A DNA stretch of 64,000 nt from Treponema sp. (GCA_017470605.1 JAFUYH010000010.1:62001-126000), one strand, 5' to 3'. Counted from the first letter of the stretch, positions 1-9,863 are shown. Notes: a model not told the origin generated them from the letters alone. Translations and numbers: made by a program.

Positions 1-194
1 CTCCAGACGGAACGGCAATTCTTCTGGATGGGGAAGTTTTTTCAAGCATAGGAACAGAAATCGTCATTTCGGAAGGGGAACATAAACTCAGTTTTACAAT
101 CGGAGATTATGAACTTATCCGCACAATCAGTGCAATAAAAGGAAAGACCTACAAGGCCGCCTTTTCTCTGGATCTGGAAATTACAGAAGAATGA
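1..194 (+). CDS. C-terminal end of an unknown protein, PEGA-like repeat
   Basis: The window opens inside a plus-strand frame that ends with TGA at 192-194 and gives about 63 residues. The visible peptide begins PDGTAILLDG and ends LDLEITEE. An alternating beta-strand pattern with a DG turn near the start resembles the small PEGA-type surface beta domain, but the match is by eye only. The start and most of the gene lie outside the window, so no function can be assigned. A stem-loop terminator follows about 107 bases later. Confidence 0.6.
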   Translation, partial: PDGTAILLDGEVFSSIGTEIVISEGEHKLSFTIGDYELIRTISAIKGKTYKAAFSLDLEITEE

Positions 195-300
195 TAATTT
201 TTTTTCTTTTAAATTAAAGAAATTCGGGGTGCAGGTCGATAATAAATATATCGGGGGCATTTTCCCCTCCCACCCATGCTCCCGATTGCCTGATGGGCAT

Positions 301-328
301 GGCGCGGACTTGTTCCGCGCCTTTTTTT
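301..328 (+). terminator. Rho-independent terminator
   Basis: GGCGCGGA (301-308) pairs with TCCGCGCC (314-321) around a 5-base loop, followed by seven T. It ends the transcript of the partial gene at 1-194. Three smaller potential hairpins lie just upstream between 236 and 302. Confidence 0.85.
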
Positions 329-334
329 ATTTCA

Positions 335-363
335 TTGAAACAAAGCAGTACATTCGCTATAAT
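335..363 (+). promoter_or_regulatory. Sigma-70-type promoter for PBP1A
   Basis: TTGAAA (335-340), a 17-base spacer and TATAAT (358-363). The start codon is at 373, so transcription should begin at about 370 and leave almost no 5' leader. Confidence 0.75.
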
Positions 364-372
364 AGATAAATC

Positions 373-2919
373 ATGACAAAGGTAAAGAAAACTGGCGTTG
401 TATTTCTATCACTGCTTTTCCTTAGTGCTATATTAATTGGAATGGGCTTTGGATGGGTGATTTCAGAAACCGTTAATATAAAAAATTCAGAATACATTAC
501 AGAATTTGATACGGCACTGCCTACAAAACTTCTGGACATAAACGGAGAAATAATTACCGAATTTGCCTCTGACGAAAAAAGAGAAATCATTGCTTATCAG
601 GATTTACCGCAGCAGATGATTGATGCCCTTATTACCCGAGAAGACAGGGTCTTCTTTTCCCACAACGGCTTTAACCTTAAAGCAATCATGAGAGGTATTG
701 TGGGTATTCTTACGGGACGCTCTCTGGGAGGCGGTTCAACCCTTTCTCAGCAGATTGCAGGAACCCTTTACTGCGACCGAACAGAAAAATCCATCATAAG
801 AAAAGTAAAGGAATTGTGGTGGGCTATCCAGATGGAACGCCGCTATTCTAAAAATGAAATCCTTGAACTTTACCTTAATAAAATCTACTTTGGAGGCGGA
901 ACTTACGGTGTAAATGCCGCTTCAAAATATTATTTTGGTCATGGAGCCAAAGAGATTACGCCGGCAGAAGCCGCAATTCTTGTAATCCAGCTTTCAAACC
1001 CGGCCTTTTATAATCCTTTTGACCACCCGAACCGGGCTATGGACCGCCAGCAGACAGTTCTTACTGCAATGGTAGATTCAGGCTTTATTACACAGGAAGA
1101 AGCAGACCAGTCTTTTGAAGATTACTGGGCAACTTTTGACTATACAAGAACGTCAACTTCTGCATATCTGATGCGTGATGACAAGGCTCCCTGGTTCAGT
1201 GAATATGTTCGCCGTGAACTTGGTGATATGATTTACGGTTCTGATGATATTTATACCTCCGGCTTTACAGTAAATACGACCCTTAATCTTGCCCACCAGC
1301 AGATTGCCCAGCAGGTAATGGAAAAATGGATTGAAACGGCAAACATCAGATACCAGAAGGAACATTCTTCAAAGGCAGACCTTGCCTACAATATTTATGT
1401 TCCAATGACAGAACTTCTGTCCCTGCTTTTTGACATTCCCAGCTTAAAAGTCAGTGAACAGAGGGCTGAATTTGTTGCAAATTCAACATTTATAAATGAC
1501 ATTAATCCTGTTCTTGATATAGTTTCCCTTATGTGCGGAACAGACAAACTGAAAGTAAACATTGTAAACAGGGCTGCGGCAGTTTCAAAACAGGCAAGCG
1601 GAAAAAACACAATTGAAGGTACAATGATTTCCCTTGACCATGAAAACGGTTATATAGACGCTCTTGTAGGCGGAAGCAAATTTGATTCTGATAACCAGTT
1701 TATTCGTGCTACTCAGGCAAAAATTCAGCCGGGTTCTACATTCAAGCCTCTCTACTACTCTGCTGCAATTGATTCAAGAAAGTTCACTCCAACAACACAG
1801 ATTTCCGACACGCCTGTTGTTTTCCATACAGCAGACGGAAAACCATACATTCCTCTTAATTTCCGCGGTGAATGGGAGGGAGACGTTTCCCTCTGGTATG
1901 CTCTTACACGCTCTATGAATGTTCCATCCCTAAAGGTTCTGGACGGCATTGGATTTGAAGCAGCCATAGACAGAGCAGTTGCCTTACTTGGCATTCCTAA
2001 AAATGAAGTAGCTTCCAGAGCCTTTGTTCCGGGCTACCCTATCGGTCTTGGAGTTTGTTCTGTCCGCCCTATAGAAATGGCACGCGCATACGCAATTTTT
2101 GCAAACGGCGGAAAAGACATTACCCCAATGGCCATCAGAACTGTAGAAGATAAAAACGGAAACGTAATATTAAATCCAGAACTTGATATCCGTAAGGCCC
2201 AGGCTGCAAAAGGAAATAACATTCAGGTTATTTCAGAACAGACAGCCTTTGTTATGACTAAACTTTTGGAACAGACTGTTAACCACGGAGGTACTCTTGC
2301 CGCTCAGGAATGGCACTTCCATTACAGAGACGAAAAAGGCAACCGCTACATAATGCCTGCCGGCGGAAAAACAGGTACAACACAGAACTGGGCAGATGCA
2401 TGGACCTGCGGTATTACCCCATACTATGCCGCAGCCTTCTGGTTTGGATTTGATAATCCAGGCCAGTCTCTTGGAACCCGCATTACCGGAGCAACACTTG
2501 CTGGATTTGCATGGGGCGAATACTTTGACAAGATTCATGAGTCACTTCCTCTGAAAAACTGGAAAAAGCCTCTGAACGGAGTAATCGAGCTTTCTGTATG
2601 TTCAGAAAGCGGCATGATTCCTACAGAAGCCTGCGGAGACCATCTTACGACTCAATGGTATCTGGAAGGAACTCAGCCTACAGAAATCTGTCCTATTCAT
2701 TCAGGTGCTGCAACTTCAACTTTGCTTATATACCGTCTTGAAAAGGAAATGTATAAATCAGGACAAAGGTTCACACTGCCTATAGACACAAGTCCTCTTA
2801 CATTTAATCTTGACTTTACAGCAAGCGATTCTGAAGGAACTTCTTATTCAGACGATGATTTTGAACCAATAAAACTTGATAATCCAGAAGATTATGATTA
2901 TAATTATTTGATGGAGTAA
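373..2919 (+). CDS. mrcA: Class A penicillin-binding protein (PBP1A-type)
   Basis: This bifunctional murein synthase polymerises glycan strands and cross-links peptides at the outer face of the inner membrane. At 848 residues it has the family's usual size. Residues about 8-30 form a membrane anchor. The GT51 glycosyltransferase domain follows, with catalytic Glu90 in the TREDRVFFSH motif and GGGSTLSQQIAG downstream. The transpeptidase domain has the nucleophile Ser455 in STFK, then SMN and KTGT. No Shine-Dalgarno sequence precedes the ATG, and a strong promoter abuts it. Twenty-one bases separate it from the ParB-like gene, so the two may be co-transcribed. The A and C subtypes are hard to separate by eye; the second class A enzyme in the window, at 40110, is clearly the 1C type, so 1A is preferred here. 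Confidence 0.92.
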   Translation: MTKVKKTGVVFLSLLFLSAILIGMGFGWVISETVNIKNSEYITEFDTALPTKLLDINGEIITEFASDEKREIIAYQDLPQQMIDALITREDRVFFSHNGFNLKAIMRGIVGILTGRSLGGGSTLSQQIAGTLYCDRTEKSIIRKVKELWWAIQMERRYSKNEILELYLNKIYFGGGTYGVNAASKYYFGHGAKEITPAEAAILVIQLSNPAFYNPFDHPNRAMDRQQTVLTAMVDSGFITQEEADQSFEDYWATFDYTRTSTSAYLMRDDKAPWFSEYVRRELGDMIYGSDDIYTSGFTVNTTLNLAHQQIAQQVMEKWIETANIRYQKEHSSKADLAYNIYVPMTELLSLLFDIPSLKVSEQRAEFVANSTFINDINPVLDIVSLMCGTDKLKVNIVNRAAAVSKQASGKNTIEGTMISLDHENGYIDALVGGSKFDSDNQFIRATQAKIQPGSTFKPLYYSAAIDSRKFTPTTQISDTPVVFHTADGKPYIPLNFRGEWEGDVSLWYALTRSMNVPSLKVLDGIGFEAAIDRAVALLGIPKNEVASRAFVPGYPIGLGVCSVRPIEMARAYAIFANGGKDITPMAIRTVEDKNGNVILNPELDIRKAQAAKGNNIQVISEQTAFVMTKLLEQTVNHGGTLAAQEWHFHYRDEKGNRYIMPAGGKTGTTQNWADAWTCGITPYYAAAFWFGFDNPGQSLGTRITGATLAGFAWGEYFDKIHESLPLKNWKKPLNGVIELSVCSESGMIPTEACGDHLTTQWYLEGTQPTEICPIHSGAATSTLLIYRLEKEMYKSGQRFTLPIDTSPLTFNLDFTASDSEGTSYSDDDFEPIKLDNPEDYDYNYLME

Positions 2920-2940
2920 TCTCCACTTGCCTTATACAGC

Positions 2941-3348
2941 ATGTTAGTTCAGATTAAAGATATAAAAATAAAAAAAAGAGTTCGCAAAGATTTAGGAAAT
3001 CTTGATGACTTAAAGGACAGCCTTAAAGTCTATGGTCTTATGAACCCGATTACTTTGAACAGCAAATATGAACTTGTAGCAGGTGAAAGAAGGCTCCAGG
3101 CTGCAATGCAGTTGGGCTGGACCAGCATAAATGCGAACATAATCGATAATCTTTCTGAAGTAGAACAGCTGGAAATGGAAATAGAAGAAAACAACCAGCG
3201 GAAAGAATTTACAGAAGCCGAACTGATGGAAGGATACAAACGCCTTCAAAGATTAAGAAATCCAAACTTTTTTTATAGAATCTATCTCTTCTTCAAGCAT
3301 CTGTTTGAAAAAATTGCTGATTTTTTTGCATCCAGGAAAAAGAAATGA
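2941..3348 (+). CDS. ParB-like domain protein with amphipathic basic tail
   Basis: The protein has 135 residues. The first 95 or so form a ParB/Srx N-terminal (CTPase-type) fold, with LVAGERRLQAA at 46-56; the GERR motif is the phosphate-binding box of the family. The helix-turn-helix and dimerisation domains of a true ParB are absent. Residues about 107-135 instead form a strongly aromatic and basic stretch ending SRKKK, which could be a membrane-associating amphipathic helix. It lies between PBP1A and an exported protein and overlaps the latter by 4 bases, so co-translation is likely. A chromosome-partitioning role is doubtful because no parA or parS is nearby. The domain call is firm; the function is unknown. 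Confidence 0.75.
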   Translation: MLVQIKDIKIKKRVRKDLGNLDDLKDSLKVYGLMNPITLNSKYELVAGERRLQAAMQLGWTSINANIIDNLSEVEQLEMEIEENNQRKEFTEAELMEGYKRLQRLRNPNFFYRIYLFFKHLFEKIADFFASRKKK

Positions 3349-3878
3349 ATCTAAAAAAAACTTTACTCTTTACTATATTGACCTGCTGTATTTCCTTTTT
3401 TTCTATGGAAGCAACAGGAGCCGGTTTTCAGGCTGGCTTTTACCCTGCAATAAGAATATCAGAAGAAGGAGTCAGTAAGGGCCCGCTTTTGGTAAATGCA
3501 ACAGGAACAATACGATGCAGCCGAATTCCTCTTGTTTTTGGAGCAGGAATAATTACAGGAAGTGAAAATTCCAGAGCAGTTCTAGGGCTTTCTGTCTTTG
3601 CAGACTGGTGGGCTATTGATAATCAGATAAAGAACAACTGGAACTTCTTTTCAGGCTTTGGACTTTCTGCTGCAATAAAAACTGATTTTCAGAATAACTT
3701 TTATTTTTCAGCAGGCCCGCGATTCTTTGCCGGCATGAACTGGATTTTTATTGACAACTTTATTGAAGCATACTTTCAGCAGAATATTCTTCCGTCAATT
3801 TCACTCAATACAAAATCTGAAAACAAAGATTTTATGCTTTATCTTCCATTTGAAGCTGGAGTGAGACTGCATTTTTAA
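3345..3878 (+). CDS. Exported beta-rich protein, probable outer-membrane protein
   Basis: The protein has 177 residues. It begins with a lysine-containing start and a hydrophobic segment (about 6-24) that looks like a signal peptide, although no sharp AXA cleavage site is obvious. The rest alternates aromatic and small residues, as in small beta-barrels, and ends GVRLHF with a terminal Phe, the usual outer-membrane insertion signature. The start ATG overlaps the stop of the ParB-like gene (ATGA). Its 3' end overlaps the convergent rlmJ gene by 47 bases. No family was recognised. Confidence 0.7.
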   Translation: MNLKKTLLFTILTCCISFFSMEATGAGFQAGFYPAIRISEEGVSKGPLLVNATGTIRCSRIPLVFGAGIITGSENSRAVLGLSVFADWWAIDNQIKNNWNFFSGFGLSAAIKTDFQNNFYFSAGPRFFAGMNWIFIDNFIEAYFQQNILPSISLNTKSENKDFMLYLPFEAGVRLHF

Positions 3879-4701
3879 ATATCTGTATTGCCGCTTCTGT
3901 TTCTTCCTTTAATTTCCAGGGTGAATTCAGTACCAGCATTCCGCTACCATAAAGACGGGGCAGATTTTTTTCTTCTTTTGAATACACGCATAAGTTAAAA
4001 TCTGAAATTTCAATATTCGCATTTATCTTTTTTGCAGAAGAGCAGATATTGTCAATCATGACTTTAATTTCTGACTCTCTGTGGGCAAGAAGCGGATACC
4101 AGAGCATTATTATGCCGTTTGACCACTTTCTATGAACTTCGCAGATTGTTTTTTCTGCATCAATATAATCTGCAGTTTCTTCATAACTAGGATCAATAAG
4201 AACCGCCCCCCTTTTTGTAGCAGGAGGAGTTAATGCATTAAGCATTTCCCACCCGCTGCGCTTATGAATCTGAATTTTGGGGTCATCAGCTTTTTGAATG
4301 ATATTTTTTTTAAGGTTTTCCATTTCCTGAGGATGCAGTTCAGACAGAATCAGAAAATCCTGATTTCTCATCAGGCTTTTTTCAATTTCAGGGGAGCCGG
4401 GATAGAGATTTTTTGCGGTATAAGATTTAAGGAAAGTCAGATATTCAGAAAAACGCTCACTTTTATTTTCAGCAGACAGAGTTTCCATTTTCTGCATTAA
4501 AAGAATGATTCCTTTTTCTGCCTCCCCTGTCTTAAGGCTTCTGGAATCCAGTAAATCATAAAGACCGCTTCCACTATGGGTATCATAAAAAGTAAAAGGC
4601 TTTTCTTTTTTGCAAAGAGATTTTAACACCTGAAACAAAACATAATGTTTCAATAAATCCGCGTGATTTCCTGCATGAAAAATGTGCTGATATGAAAGCA
4701 T
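3832..4701 (-). CDS. rlmJ: 23S rRNA (adenine(2030)-N6)-methyltransferase RlmJ
   Basis: RlmJ methylates A2030 of 23S rRNA using S-adenosylmethionine. The 289-residue protein has the family N-terminus, including the GNHADLLKH motif at 11-19, the SAM-binding loop YDTHSGSGLYDL at 39-50, and the catalytic D-P-x-Y motif as DPSY at 170-173 (DPPY in many homologues). Length matches the family. The start is the first ATG. A TATTAT -10 box ends only six bases before it, so the message may be leaderless. It converges with the exported protein at 3345-3878. Confidence 0.9.
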   Translation of the reverse strand: MLSYQHIFHAGNHADLLKHYVLFQVLKSLCKKEKPFTFYDTHSGSGLYDLLDSRSLKTGEAEKGIILLMQKMETLSAENKSERFSEYLTFLKSYTAKNLYPGSPEIEKSLMRNQDFLILSELHPQEMENLKKNIIQKADDPKIQIHKRSGWEMLNALTPPATKRGAVLIDPSYEETADYIDAEKTICEVHRKWSNGIIMLWYPLLAHRESEIKVMIDNICSSAKKINANIEISDFNLCVYSKEEKNLPRLYGSGMLVLNSPWKLKEETEAAIQIFKNAVSLQLQMEDKA

Positions 4702-4707
4702 GGCCTT

Positions 4708-4736
4708 ATAATATCATAAATACCCCTGTTCGGAAA
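4708..4736 (-). promoter_or_regulatory. Candidate promoter for rlmJ
   Basis: On the minus strand: TTTCCG (4731-4736), 17 bases, TATTAT (4708-4713), six bases, ATG. The -35 box is weak; the -10 box is good. Confidence 0.4.
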
Positions 4737-4845
4737 GTCTGCTGAGCAGAGAAAAGGAGCGGATGCAGAAGATCTTATAAAGGCTTATATTGAGAAAAAT
4801 GAAGAGAAGTTTTATAATTTCACAAAAATAAAACCAGAGGATTAA
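4720..4845 (+). pseudogene. Probable 3' remnant of a lost gene
   Basis: A stop-free plus-strand frame runs from 4720 to a TAA at 4843-4845. Its last 35 codons read like ordinary protein (it contains GADAEDLIKAYIEKNEE), but there is no ATG, GTG or TTG start with a ribosome site. It ends one base before the ATG of the epimerase gene, as an upstream operon partner would. It is best explained as the tail of a gene whose front has been deleted. No family is recognisable. Confidence 0.45.
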
Positions 4846-4846
4846 A

Positions 4847-5740
4847 ATGACAATCAAACTTGAAAACTCTGCTTTTAGTGCAGAAATAGACACAAAAGGT
4901 GCTGAAATTCAAAAACTGATCAGAAAAAGTGATAAAAAAGATATTATATGGCATGGAGACAAAAGCGTCTGGGGCAATCACGCTCCGATTCTTTTTCCCT
5001 TTGTTGCAAGATGCCTTGGCGGATATTTTATGATTGAAGGCAAAAAATGCGAATACAGCAGAAATCATGGTTTTGCCAGAGATTTGGAGCACACCCTTAT
5101 TTCTCAGAGCGAAGACAGGGCTGTGTTTGAACTTACCCAAAATGAAGACACACTCTACCGCTTTCCATATTCTTTTTCTCTTAGAACAGAATACTCCCTT
5201 ACAGAAAAGGGACTGGACTGGAAAATCACTGTAAAAAATACAGATAAAAAGCCATTCCGCTTTGGACTTGGAACTCATGCAGCCTTTGACATGAACGGTG
5301 GAGAGCCTGAAGATTTTACTGTTGAATTTGAAAAGAAAGAGGCCCTGACTGCGGTTCTATGCACTCCAGACGGTTATATTGCAGCCGGAAAAGACGGGAA
5401 GGCCCCGGTAACTGCCATTTACGGAGAAAAAGAAAAAGGGATTGTTCCTGTAACAGCAGAAGGATTTGGAAACGGGCACCTTTTTAAGTCAATGGACTCT
5501 GAATGGGTAGGGCTCCGTGACCATAGGGATAATTCAATAATTAAAATCAACACAAAGGGCTTTCCTTTCTGCATGCTCTGGCAGAACACGGCAGGAAAGC
5601 CTCAGTTTGTATGCATTGAACCATGGTACGGCATTGCTGACGCTGAAAATACTGACCATGAATGGGCTGGCAAAGTGGGAATGAATGACCTTGCTCCAGG
5701 CGCAGAGTTCATAAGCATTCAGAACATCTGCGTGGAGTAA
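4847..5740 (+). CDS. Aldose 1-epimerase family protein (LacX/YeaD-like)
   Basis: Members interconvert the alpha and beta anomers of hexoses or hexose phosphates in the cytoplasm. The protein has 297 residues and begins directly with the beta-sandwich. SRNHGFARDLEH (about 65-76) and GTHAAFDM (about 141-148) carry the two histidines expected in the mutarotase active site, and IEPWYGIAD near 260 is also typical of this branch. An AGAGG ribosome site precedes the ATG. It stands alone except for the gene remnant just upstream. The family is clear; the sugar is not. Confidence 0.85.
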   Translation: MTIKLENSAFSAEIDTKGAEIQKLIRKSDKKDIIWHGDKSVWGNHAPILFPFVARCLGGYFMIEGKKCEYSRNHGFARDLEHTLISQSEDRAVFELTQNEDTLYRFPYSFSLRTEYSLTEKGLDWKITVKNTDKKPFRFGLGTHAAFDMNGGEPEDFTVEFEKKEALTAVLCTPDGYIAAGKDGKAPVTAIYGEKEKGIVPVTAEGFGNGHLFKSMDSEWVGLRDHRDNSIIKINTKGFPFCMLWQNTAGKPQFVCIEPWYGIADAENTDHEWAGKVGMNDLAPGAEFISIQNICVE

Positions 5741-5801
5741 GGACCGGCACTCAGACACTGAGCCTGCCAGAATGACCATAAATGCCAGCAGAGGAATTCA
5801 G

Positions 5802-8408
5802 CTATCGAGTAAAGATAAGTTTTCCTTCTGCTGAGCGGACCTTTATGGTATCGCCTTCCTTTATGCTGCCAGAAAGCAGTTCCTTGGCAAGCGTGTTTTC
5901 CACATAATTCTGGATTGCACGCTTTACAGGGCGGGCACCCATTGCAGGGTCATAACCTTTTTCTGCAAGGAAGTCCAGGGCAGAATCATCAAAATTAAGA
6001 GTGATTTTTCTGTCATTAAGCCTGCTCTGAACACGTTCCAGCTGCAGTTTTATGATTGAATGAATATGCTTTCTTCCAAGCTGCTGGAACATGACAATTT
6101 CATCAATTCGGTTCAGAAATTCCGGTCTGAACGTCTGACGCAAAAGGATATTTATTTTATCCTTTACAGAATCCAGAGGGTTTGAAGCAGAAGCATTACC
6201 CTCTGAATTTGCCGCATCCAGAATCAAATCACTGCCCAGATTGCTGGTCATTATGATAATTGTGTTCTTAAAGTCCACTACCCGGCCCTGTCCGTCTGTA
6301 AGGCGTCCGTCATCCAGAACCTGCAAAAGCACGTTAAAAACGTCAGGGTGAGCTTTTTCAACTTCATCAAAAAGAATTACGCTGTATGGACGGCGGCGAA
6401 CCGCTTCTGTAAGCTGACCGCCTTCATCATAGCCCACATATCCCGGTGGTGCCCCGATAAGGCGGGTAACAGAAAACTTTTCCATATATTCACTCATATC
6501 GATGCGGGTAAGAGCCTTTTCATCATTAAAGAGGAAGTCTGCAAGAGTTTTTGCAAGCTCGGTTTTACCAACGCCAGTAGGGCCTATAAACATAAAGCTT
6601 CCCAGAGGACGGTTCGGGTCGTTCAGACCGCTTCTGTTACGGCGGATTGCATCACTGACTACGGTTACAGCCTCATCCTGACCTACAACCCTCCTGTGCA
6701 GTACATTTTCCAGTTCAAGATACTTCTGCTTTTCCCCTGTCATCATTTTTGCAACAGGAATTCCGCTCCATGAGCTTACAACCTTAGCAATATCTTCTTC
6801 TGTAACAGCCTGACGGAGCAAAGAATCACGACCGTCTTCTTTTCTTTCTTTTTCGGCGGCAAGGGCGGCATCCAGTTCCTTTTGAAGGGAAGGAATAATA
6901 CTGTATTTCAGTTCCGCAGCCTTTTCCAGATTTCCTTCACGGGTAAATTTTTCTTCTTCAAAGCGGGCACTTTCAAGCAGCTCCTTTACCTTGCGGGACT
7001 TATCTATGTTTTCTTTTTCATTCTGCCACTGAAGCTTCATCGCATCACGGCGGGAGGTTATCTCTGCAAGTTCTTTTTCCAGCTTTTCAAGACGCTCCCT
7101 GCTTGCCTGGTCATCTTCCTTGCTCAAAGACTGCTTTTCTATCTGCAGCTGAAGCATTTTTCGCTCTACCTGGTCAAGTTCTGTAGGCTGACTTTCAATT
7201 TCCATTTTAAGGCGGCTGGCTGCTTCATCTACAAGGTCTATGGCTTTGTCCGGCAAAAAGCGGGATGTAATATAGCGATTAGAAAGAGTTGCAGCGGCAA
7301 CAAGGGCTTCATCTTCTATGCGCACTCCATGATGAATTTCATATTTTTCACGCAGTCCGCGCAAGATTGCAATAGTGTCTTCTACAGTAGGCTCTGCACA
7401 GTAAACCTGCTGGAAGCGGCGTTCCAGAGCGGCATCTTTTTCTATGTATTTTCTGTATTCATCCAGAGTTGTAGCACCGATTGCCCTTAGTTCACCTCGT
7501 GCCAAAGCAGGCTTGAGCAGGTTTGAAGCATCCATGCTTCCTTCACTGGCTCCGGCCCCTACCAGAGTATGAAGTTCATCTATAAAGAGGATAATCTGCC
7601 CTTCACTCTTTGTAACTTCGGTAATAAGAGCCTTAAGGCGCTCTTCAAACTCGCCGCGGAATTTTGCACCGGCTACAAGGCTTCCTAAATCCAGGGCAAG
7701 AAGCCTTTTATTTTTCAGTGATTCAGGAACATCTCCACTGGCAATACGGCGGGCAAGACCTTCTACAATGGCCGTTTTACCGACACCAGGCTCACCAATA
7801 ATTACAGGGTTATTCTTTGTACGGCGGCAGAGCACCTGCATAACACGGCGGATTTCTTCATCACGGCCGATTACAGGGTCTATCTTGTCCTGGCGGGCAG
7901 CGGCAGTAAGGTCGCGGCAGTATTTTTCAAGAGAGCGGGTTTTAGCCTCCGGGTCATTGGAATCTACAGTCTGATTTCCCCTCACAGATTTTAAGGCTTC
8001 CAGAACAGACTTATGATTTATTCCCGCTTTCCTTAACATATCACCAGTGCGGTCATCAGATTCCGTCATGGCAAGCAGAATATGCTCTGTAGAAAGATAC
8101 TGGTCATGCATGGCAGACATTTCATTTTCTGCCTTTGCAAGAACCTTCTGCATTGGTGAAGAAAGGTAAACCTGAGCGGCTCCTGAAATTTTCGGATTTG
8201 AAAGAATAATGTCTTTTGTCTTTTTGATTAATTCACTTGCCGGAATGCCAATCCGCTCAACAATAGGCGCAATAAGGCCATCCTGCTGTTCCAGAAGGGC
8301 TTGAAGAACGTGTTCCGTACCTATTTCAGAATTGTCATTTCTATTAGCAATAGAAGAAGCCTCCTGCAGGGCTTCCTGAGTTTTTATCGTAAAGTTTTCA
8401 TAATTCAT
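5802..8408 (-). CDS. clpB: ATP-dependent chaperone ClpB
   Basis: ClpB is the hexameric disaggregase that works with DnaK to rescue aggregated proteins. The 868-residue protein has an N-terminal double Clp-N repeat (1-145), AAA-1 with Walker A GEPGVGKT (about 205-212) and Walker B ILFIDE, the long M-domain coiled coil (about 400-520), and AAA-2 with GPTGVGKT and VILFDE. There is no ClpP-binding loop signature, in keeping with ClpB. The start is placed at 8408 ([10 protein letters not shown]), which has an AGAGG site seven bases upstream and matches family N-termini. A longer frame from 8450 lacks a ribosome site. No CIRCE operator or clear heat-shock promoter was found upstream. Confidence 0.96.
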   Translation of the reverse strand: MNYENFTIKTQEALQEASSIANRNDNSEIGTEHVLQALLEQQDGLIAPIVERIGIPASELIKKTKDIILSNPKISGAAQVYLSSPMQKVLAKAENEMSAMHDQYLSTEHILLAMTESDDRTGDMLRKAGINHKSVLEALKSVRGNQTVDSNDPEAKTRSLEKYCRDLTAAARQDKIDPVIGRDEEIRRVMQVLCRRTKNNPVIIGEPGVGKTAIVEGLARRIASGDVPESLKNKRLLALDLGSLVAGAKFRGEFEERLKALITEVTKSEGQIILFIDELHTLVGAGASEGSMDASNLLKPALARGELRAIGATTLDEYRKYIEKDAALERRFQQVYCAEPTVEDTIAILRGLREKYEIHHGVRIEDEALVAAATLSNRYITSRFLPDKAIDLVDEAASRLKMEIESQPTELDQVERKMLQLQIEKQSLSKEDDQASRERLEKLEKELAEITSRRDAMKLQWQNEKENIDKSRKVKELLESARFEEEKFTREGNLEKAAELKYSIIPSLQKELDAALAAEKERKEDGRDSLLRQAVTEEDIAKVVSSWSGIPVAKMMTGEKQKYLELENVLHRRVVGQDEAVTVVSDAIRRNRSGLNDPNRPLGSFMFIGPTGVGKTELAKTLADFLFNDEKALTRIDMSEYMEKFSVTRLIGAPPGYVGYDEGGQLTEAVRRRPYSVILFDEVEKAHPDVFNVLLQVLDDGRLTDGQGRVVDFKNTIIIMTSNLGSDLILDAANSEGNASASNPLDSVKDKINILLRQTFRPEFLNRIDEIVMFQQLGRKHIHSIIKLQLERVQSRLNDRKITLNFDDSALDFLAEKGYDPAMGARPVKRAIQNYVENTLAKELLSGSIKEGDTIKVRSAEGKLIFTR

Positions 8409-8569
8409 TTTACTACCTCTTATTACTTCAACTTTAACATGGGCCGACATAAGTCAAACTCACATTCTTCTCATAATTAAAATAGTAAAATTTTTATGAA
8501 AGGGCAAATTTTTTTGAGGCTTGATTTGCGGGAGTTTTTTTTCAGAACTTTTATTTTCTGGAATTTTAT

Positions 8570-9745
8570 TTACACTTCACCCTGTTCAACATGTCCGAAT
8601 TCACAGACAACTTTTACAAGGTTTGCATGCTCAATCTGTTCCAGAGTATTGCCGATACGCTTATAAAGTTTTATTTCTCCTGTTCCGGTAGTGCCTTCCA
8701 GCATATTCATTATACGGCGAGAATTTTCAGGAAGTTCAATAGAACGGTTAAATAAATCCTTTATCTTACAGTAAACGTCAACATCAATAACCCACTCTTT
8801 GTTATGCAGGCTTACACTCCAATGAAGAAGATTTTCTTCCACATTTTCCGCTTCCGGCATCTGAATGCAGTCCCATACAGCAGTGTAATTTTTTGATTTT
8901 CCATCTGCACAAAGATTTATTTCAATATCTTCAAATTTTCCTATAAATGAAACTTTTTCATTAAAACTTCCCTGAATTGCAAAGGCAGAATTAAATAGCG
9001 TTTTCCCTGTAATATCGCTGGTTAAATTATCTGCAGAAACATGAAACCAAGGTTCAGGAAGTGTTTTGCCCCAGAAACGTTCTGTATATCCGCAGCATTT
9101 GCGAGGGTCTATTATATAATCCGCACCATCAAAATTAAGCTTGCCGGAAAAAATGGTTTTCAGACCATAAGGAAACCATCTGTAATCTGAACTTTTATAG
9201 CCCTGCTTATATTCATTATCTATTTCGTAAGTTAGTTCCCATGTAGCATGCCCGTTATCGCAAAGGTATTCAGGATGTTCAGCAAGATCTTCTTTTGAAA
9301 TATTCAGGAAACCCGAAATTTTATTTTCAGAAAAGAATTTATTTCCAACCTGAATTTCAAATGGCTTTGAATGAAAAGTCATTTCTTTTACAGAAAAATA
9401 TGAGCAGAGCTGCCTTGCCCTTCCCCCTATGCAGCCGATGCGAACAGCACAATAAGACGGAAGTTTTATCTCTTCAGTTGTGATTGAATGAGCAGACTGG
9501 GTACCTGCAAGGGCATACTGCAAATCATCTGCAGTAATGGTTGTTTTAGGCTTAAAACTTAAAGAGGCTTCGGACGGATAGAGCCATGGATTAATCATTT
9601 CAAGTTCAATAAAAAACATCTGTTCTGAACCTGATATAGAGTTAATACCGTTAAAAAAGAAACGCCAGTAATTTATACCGAATTTTCTTCTCTTCCCCGT
9701 AAATCCATATCTAAAATCTTTGATTTTCTTGGTATTCTTTGTCAT
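8570..9745 (-). CDS. Lipocalin-like protein, possible tocopherol-cyclase/CrtC superfamily
   Basis: The protein has 391 residues with no signal peptide. The N-terminal region around YWRFFFNGINSISGSEQMFF (about 26-45) and a later FWGKTLPEPWFHVSADNL segment (about 223-240) resemble the double-lipocalin fold of tocopherol-cyclase and hydroxyneurosporene-synthase relatives. These assignments are by pattern only. The tocopherol pathway itself is not expected in a spirochaete, so the name should be read as a fold call. An AAGG site lies about ten bases before the ATG. It sits between clpB and a small gene, both on the same strand with their own spacing, so it is probably a single unit. Confidence 0.6.
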   Translation of the reverse strand: MTKNTKKIKDFRYGFTGKRRKFGINYWRFFFNGINSISGSEQMFFIELEMINPWLYPSEASLSFKPKTTITADDLQYALAGTQSAHSITTEEIKLPSYCAVRIGCIGGRARQLCSYFSVKEMTFHSKPFEIQVGNKFFSENKISGFLNISKEDLAEHPEYLCDNGHATWELTYEIDNEYKQGYKSSDYRWFPYGLKTIFSGKLNFDGADYIIDPRKCCGYTERFWGKTLPEPWFHVSADNLTSDITGKTLFNSAFAIQGSFNEKVSFIGKFEDIEINLCADGKSKNYTAVWDCIQMPEAENVEENLLHWSVSLHNKEWVIDVDVYCKIKDLFNRSIELPENSRRIMNMLEGTTGTGEIKLYKRIGNTLEQIEHANLVKVVCEFGHVEQGEV

Positions 9746-9827
9746 TTTATAAAGCCTTATACAGATTAATTTTCGGCATTTTATAAAAAAACATTATAAA
9801 AGATTTCTGACTATCTTTTTAAAAGAG

Positions 9828-9863
9828 AAAGGGATGTCTAAAAAACTTATTAGACATCCCTTT
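9828..9863 (-). terminator. Terminator after the small gene at 9868
   Basis: A 13-bp perfect stem, AAAGGGATGTCTA (9828-9840) with its complement at 9851-9863, followed on the minus strand by a T-rich run. It separates the 77-residue gene from the lipocalin-like gene. Confidence 0.8.

Noticed and set aside
8409-8480. Heat-shock promoter or CIRCE operator for clpB
   Set aside because: A TTTGACT and CCCATGTT pair is present but only eight bases apart, too close for a sigma-32 promoter, and no CIRCE inverted repeat is found.
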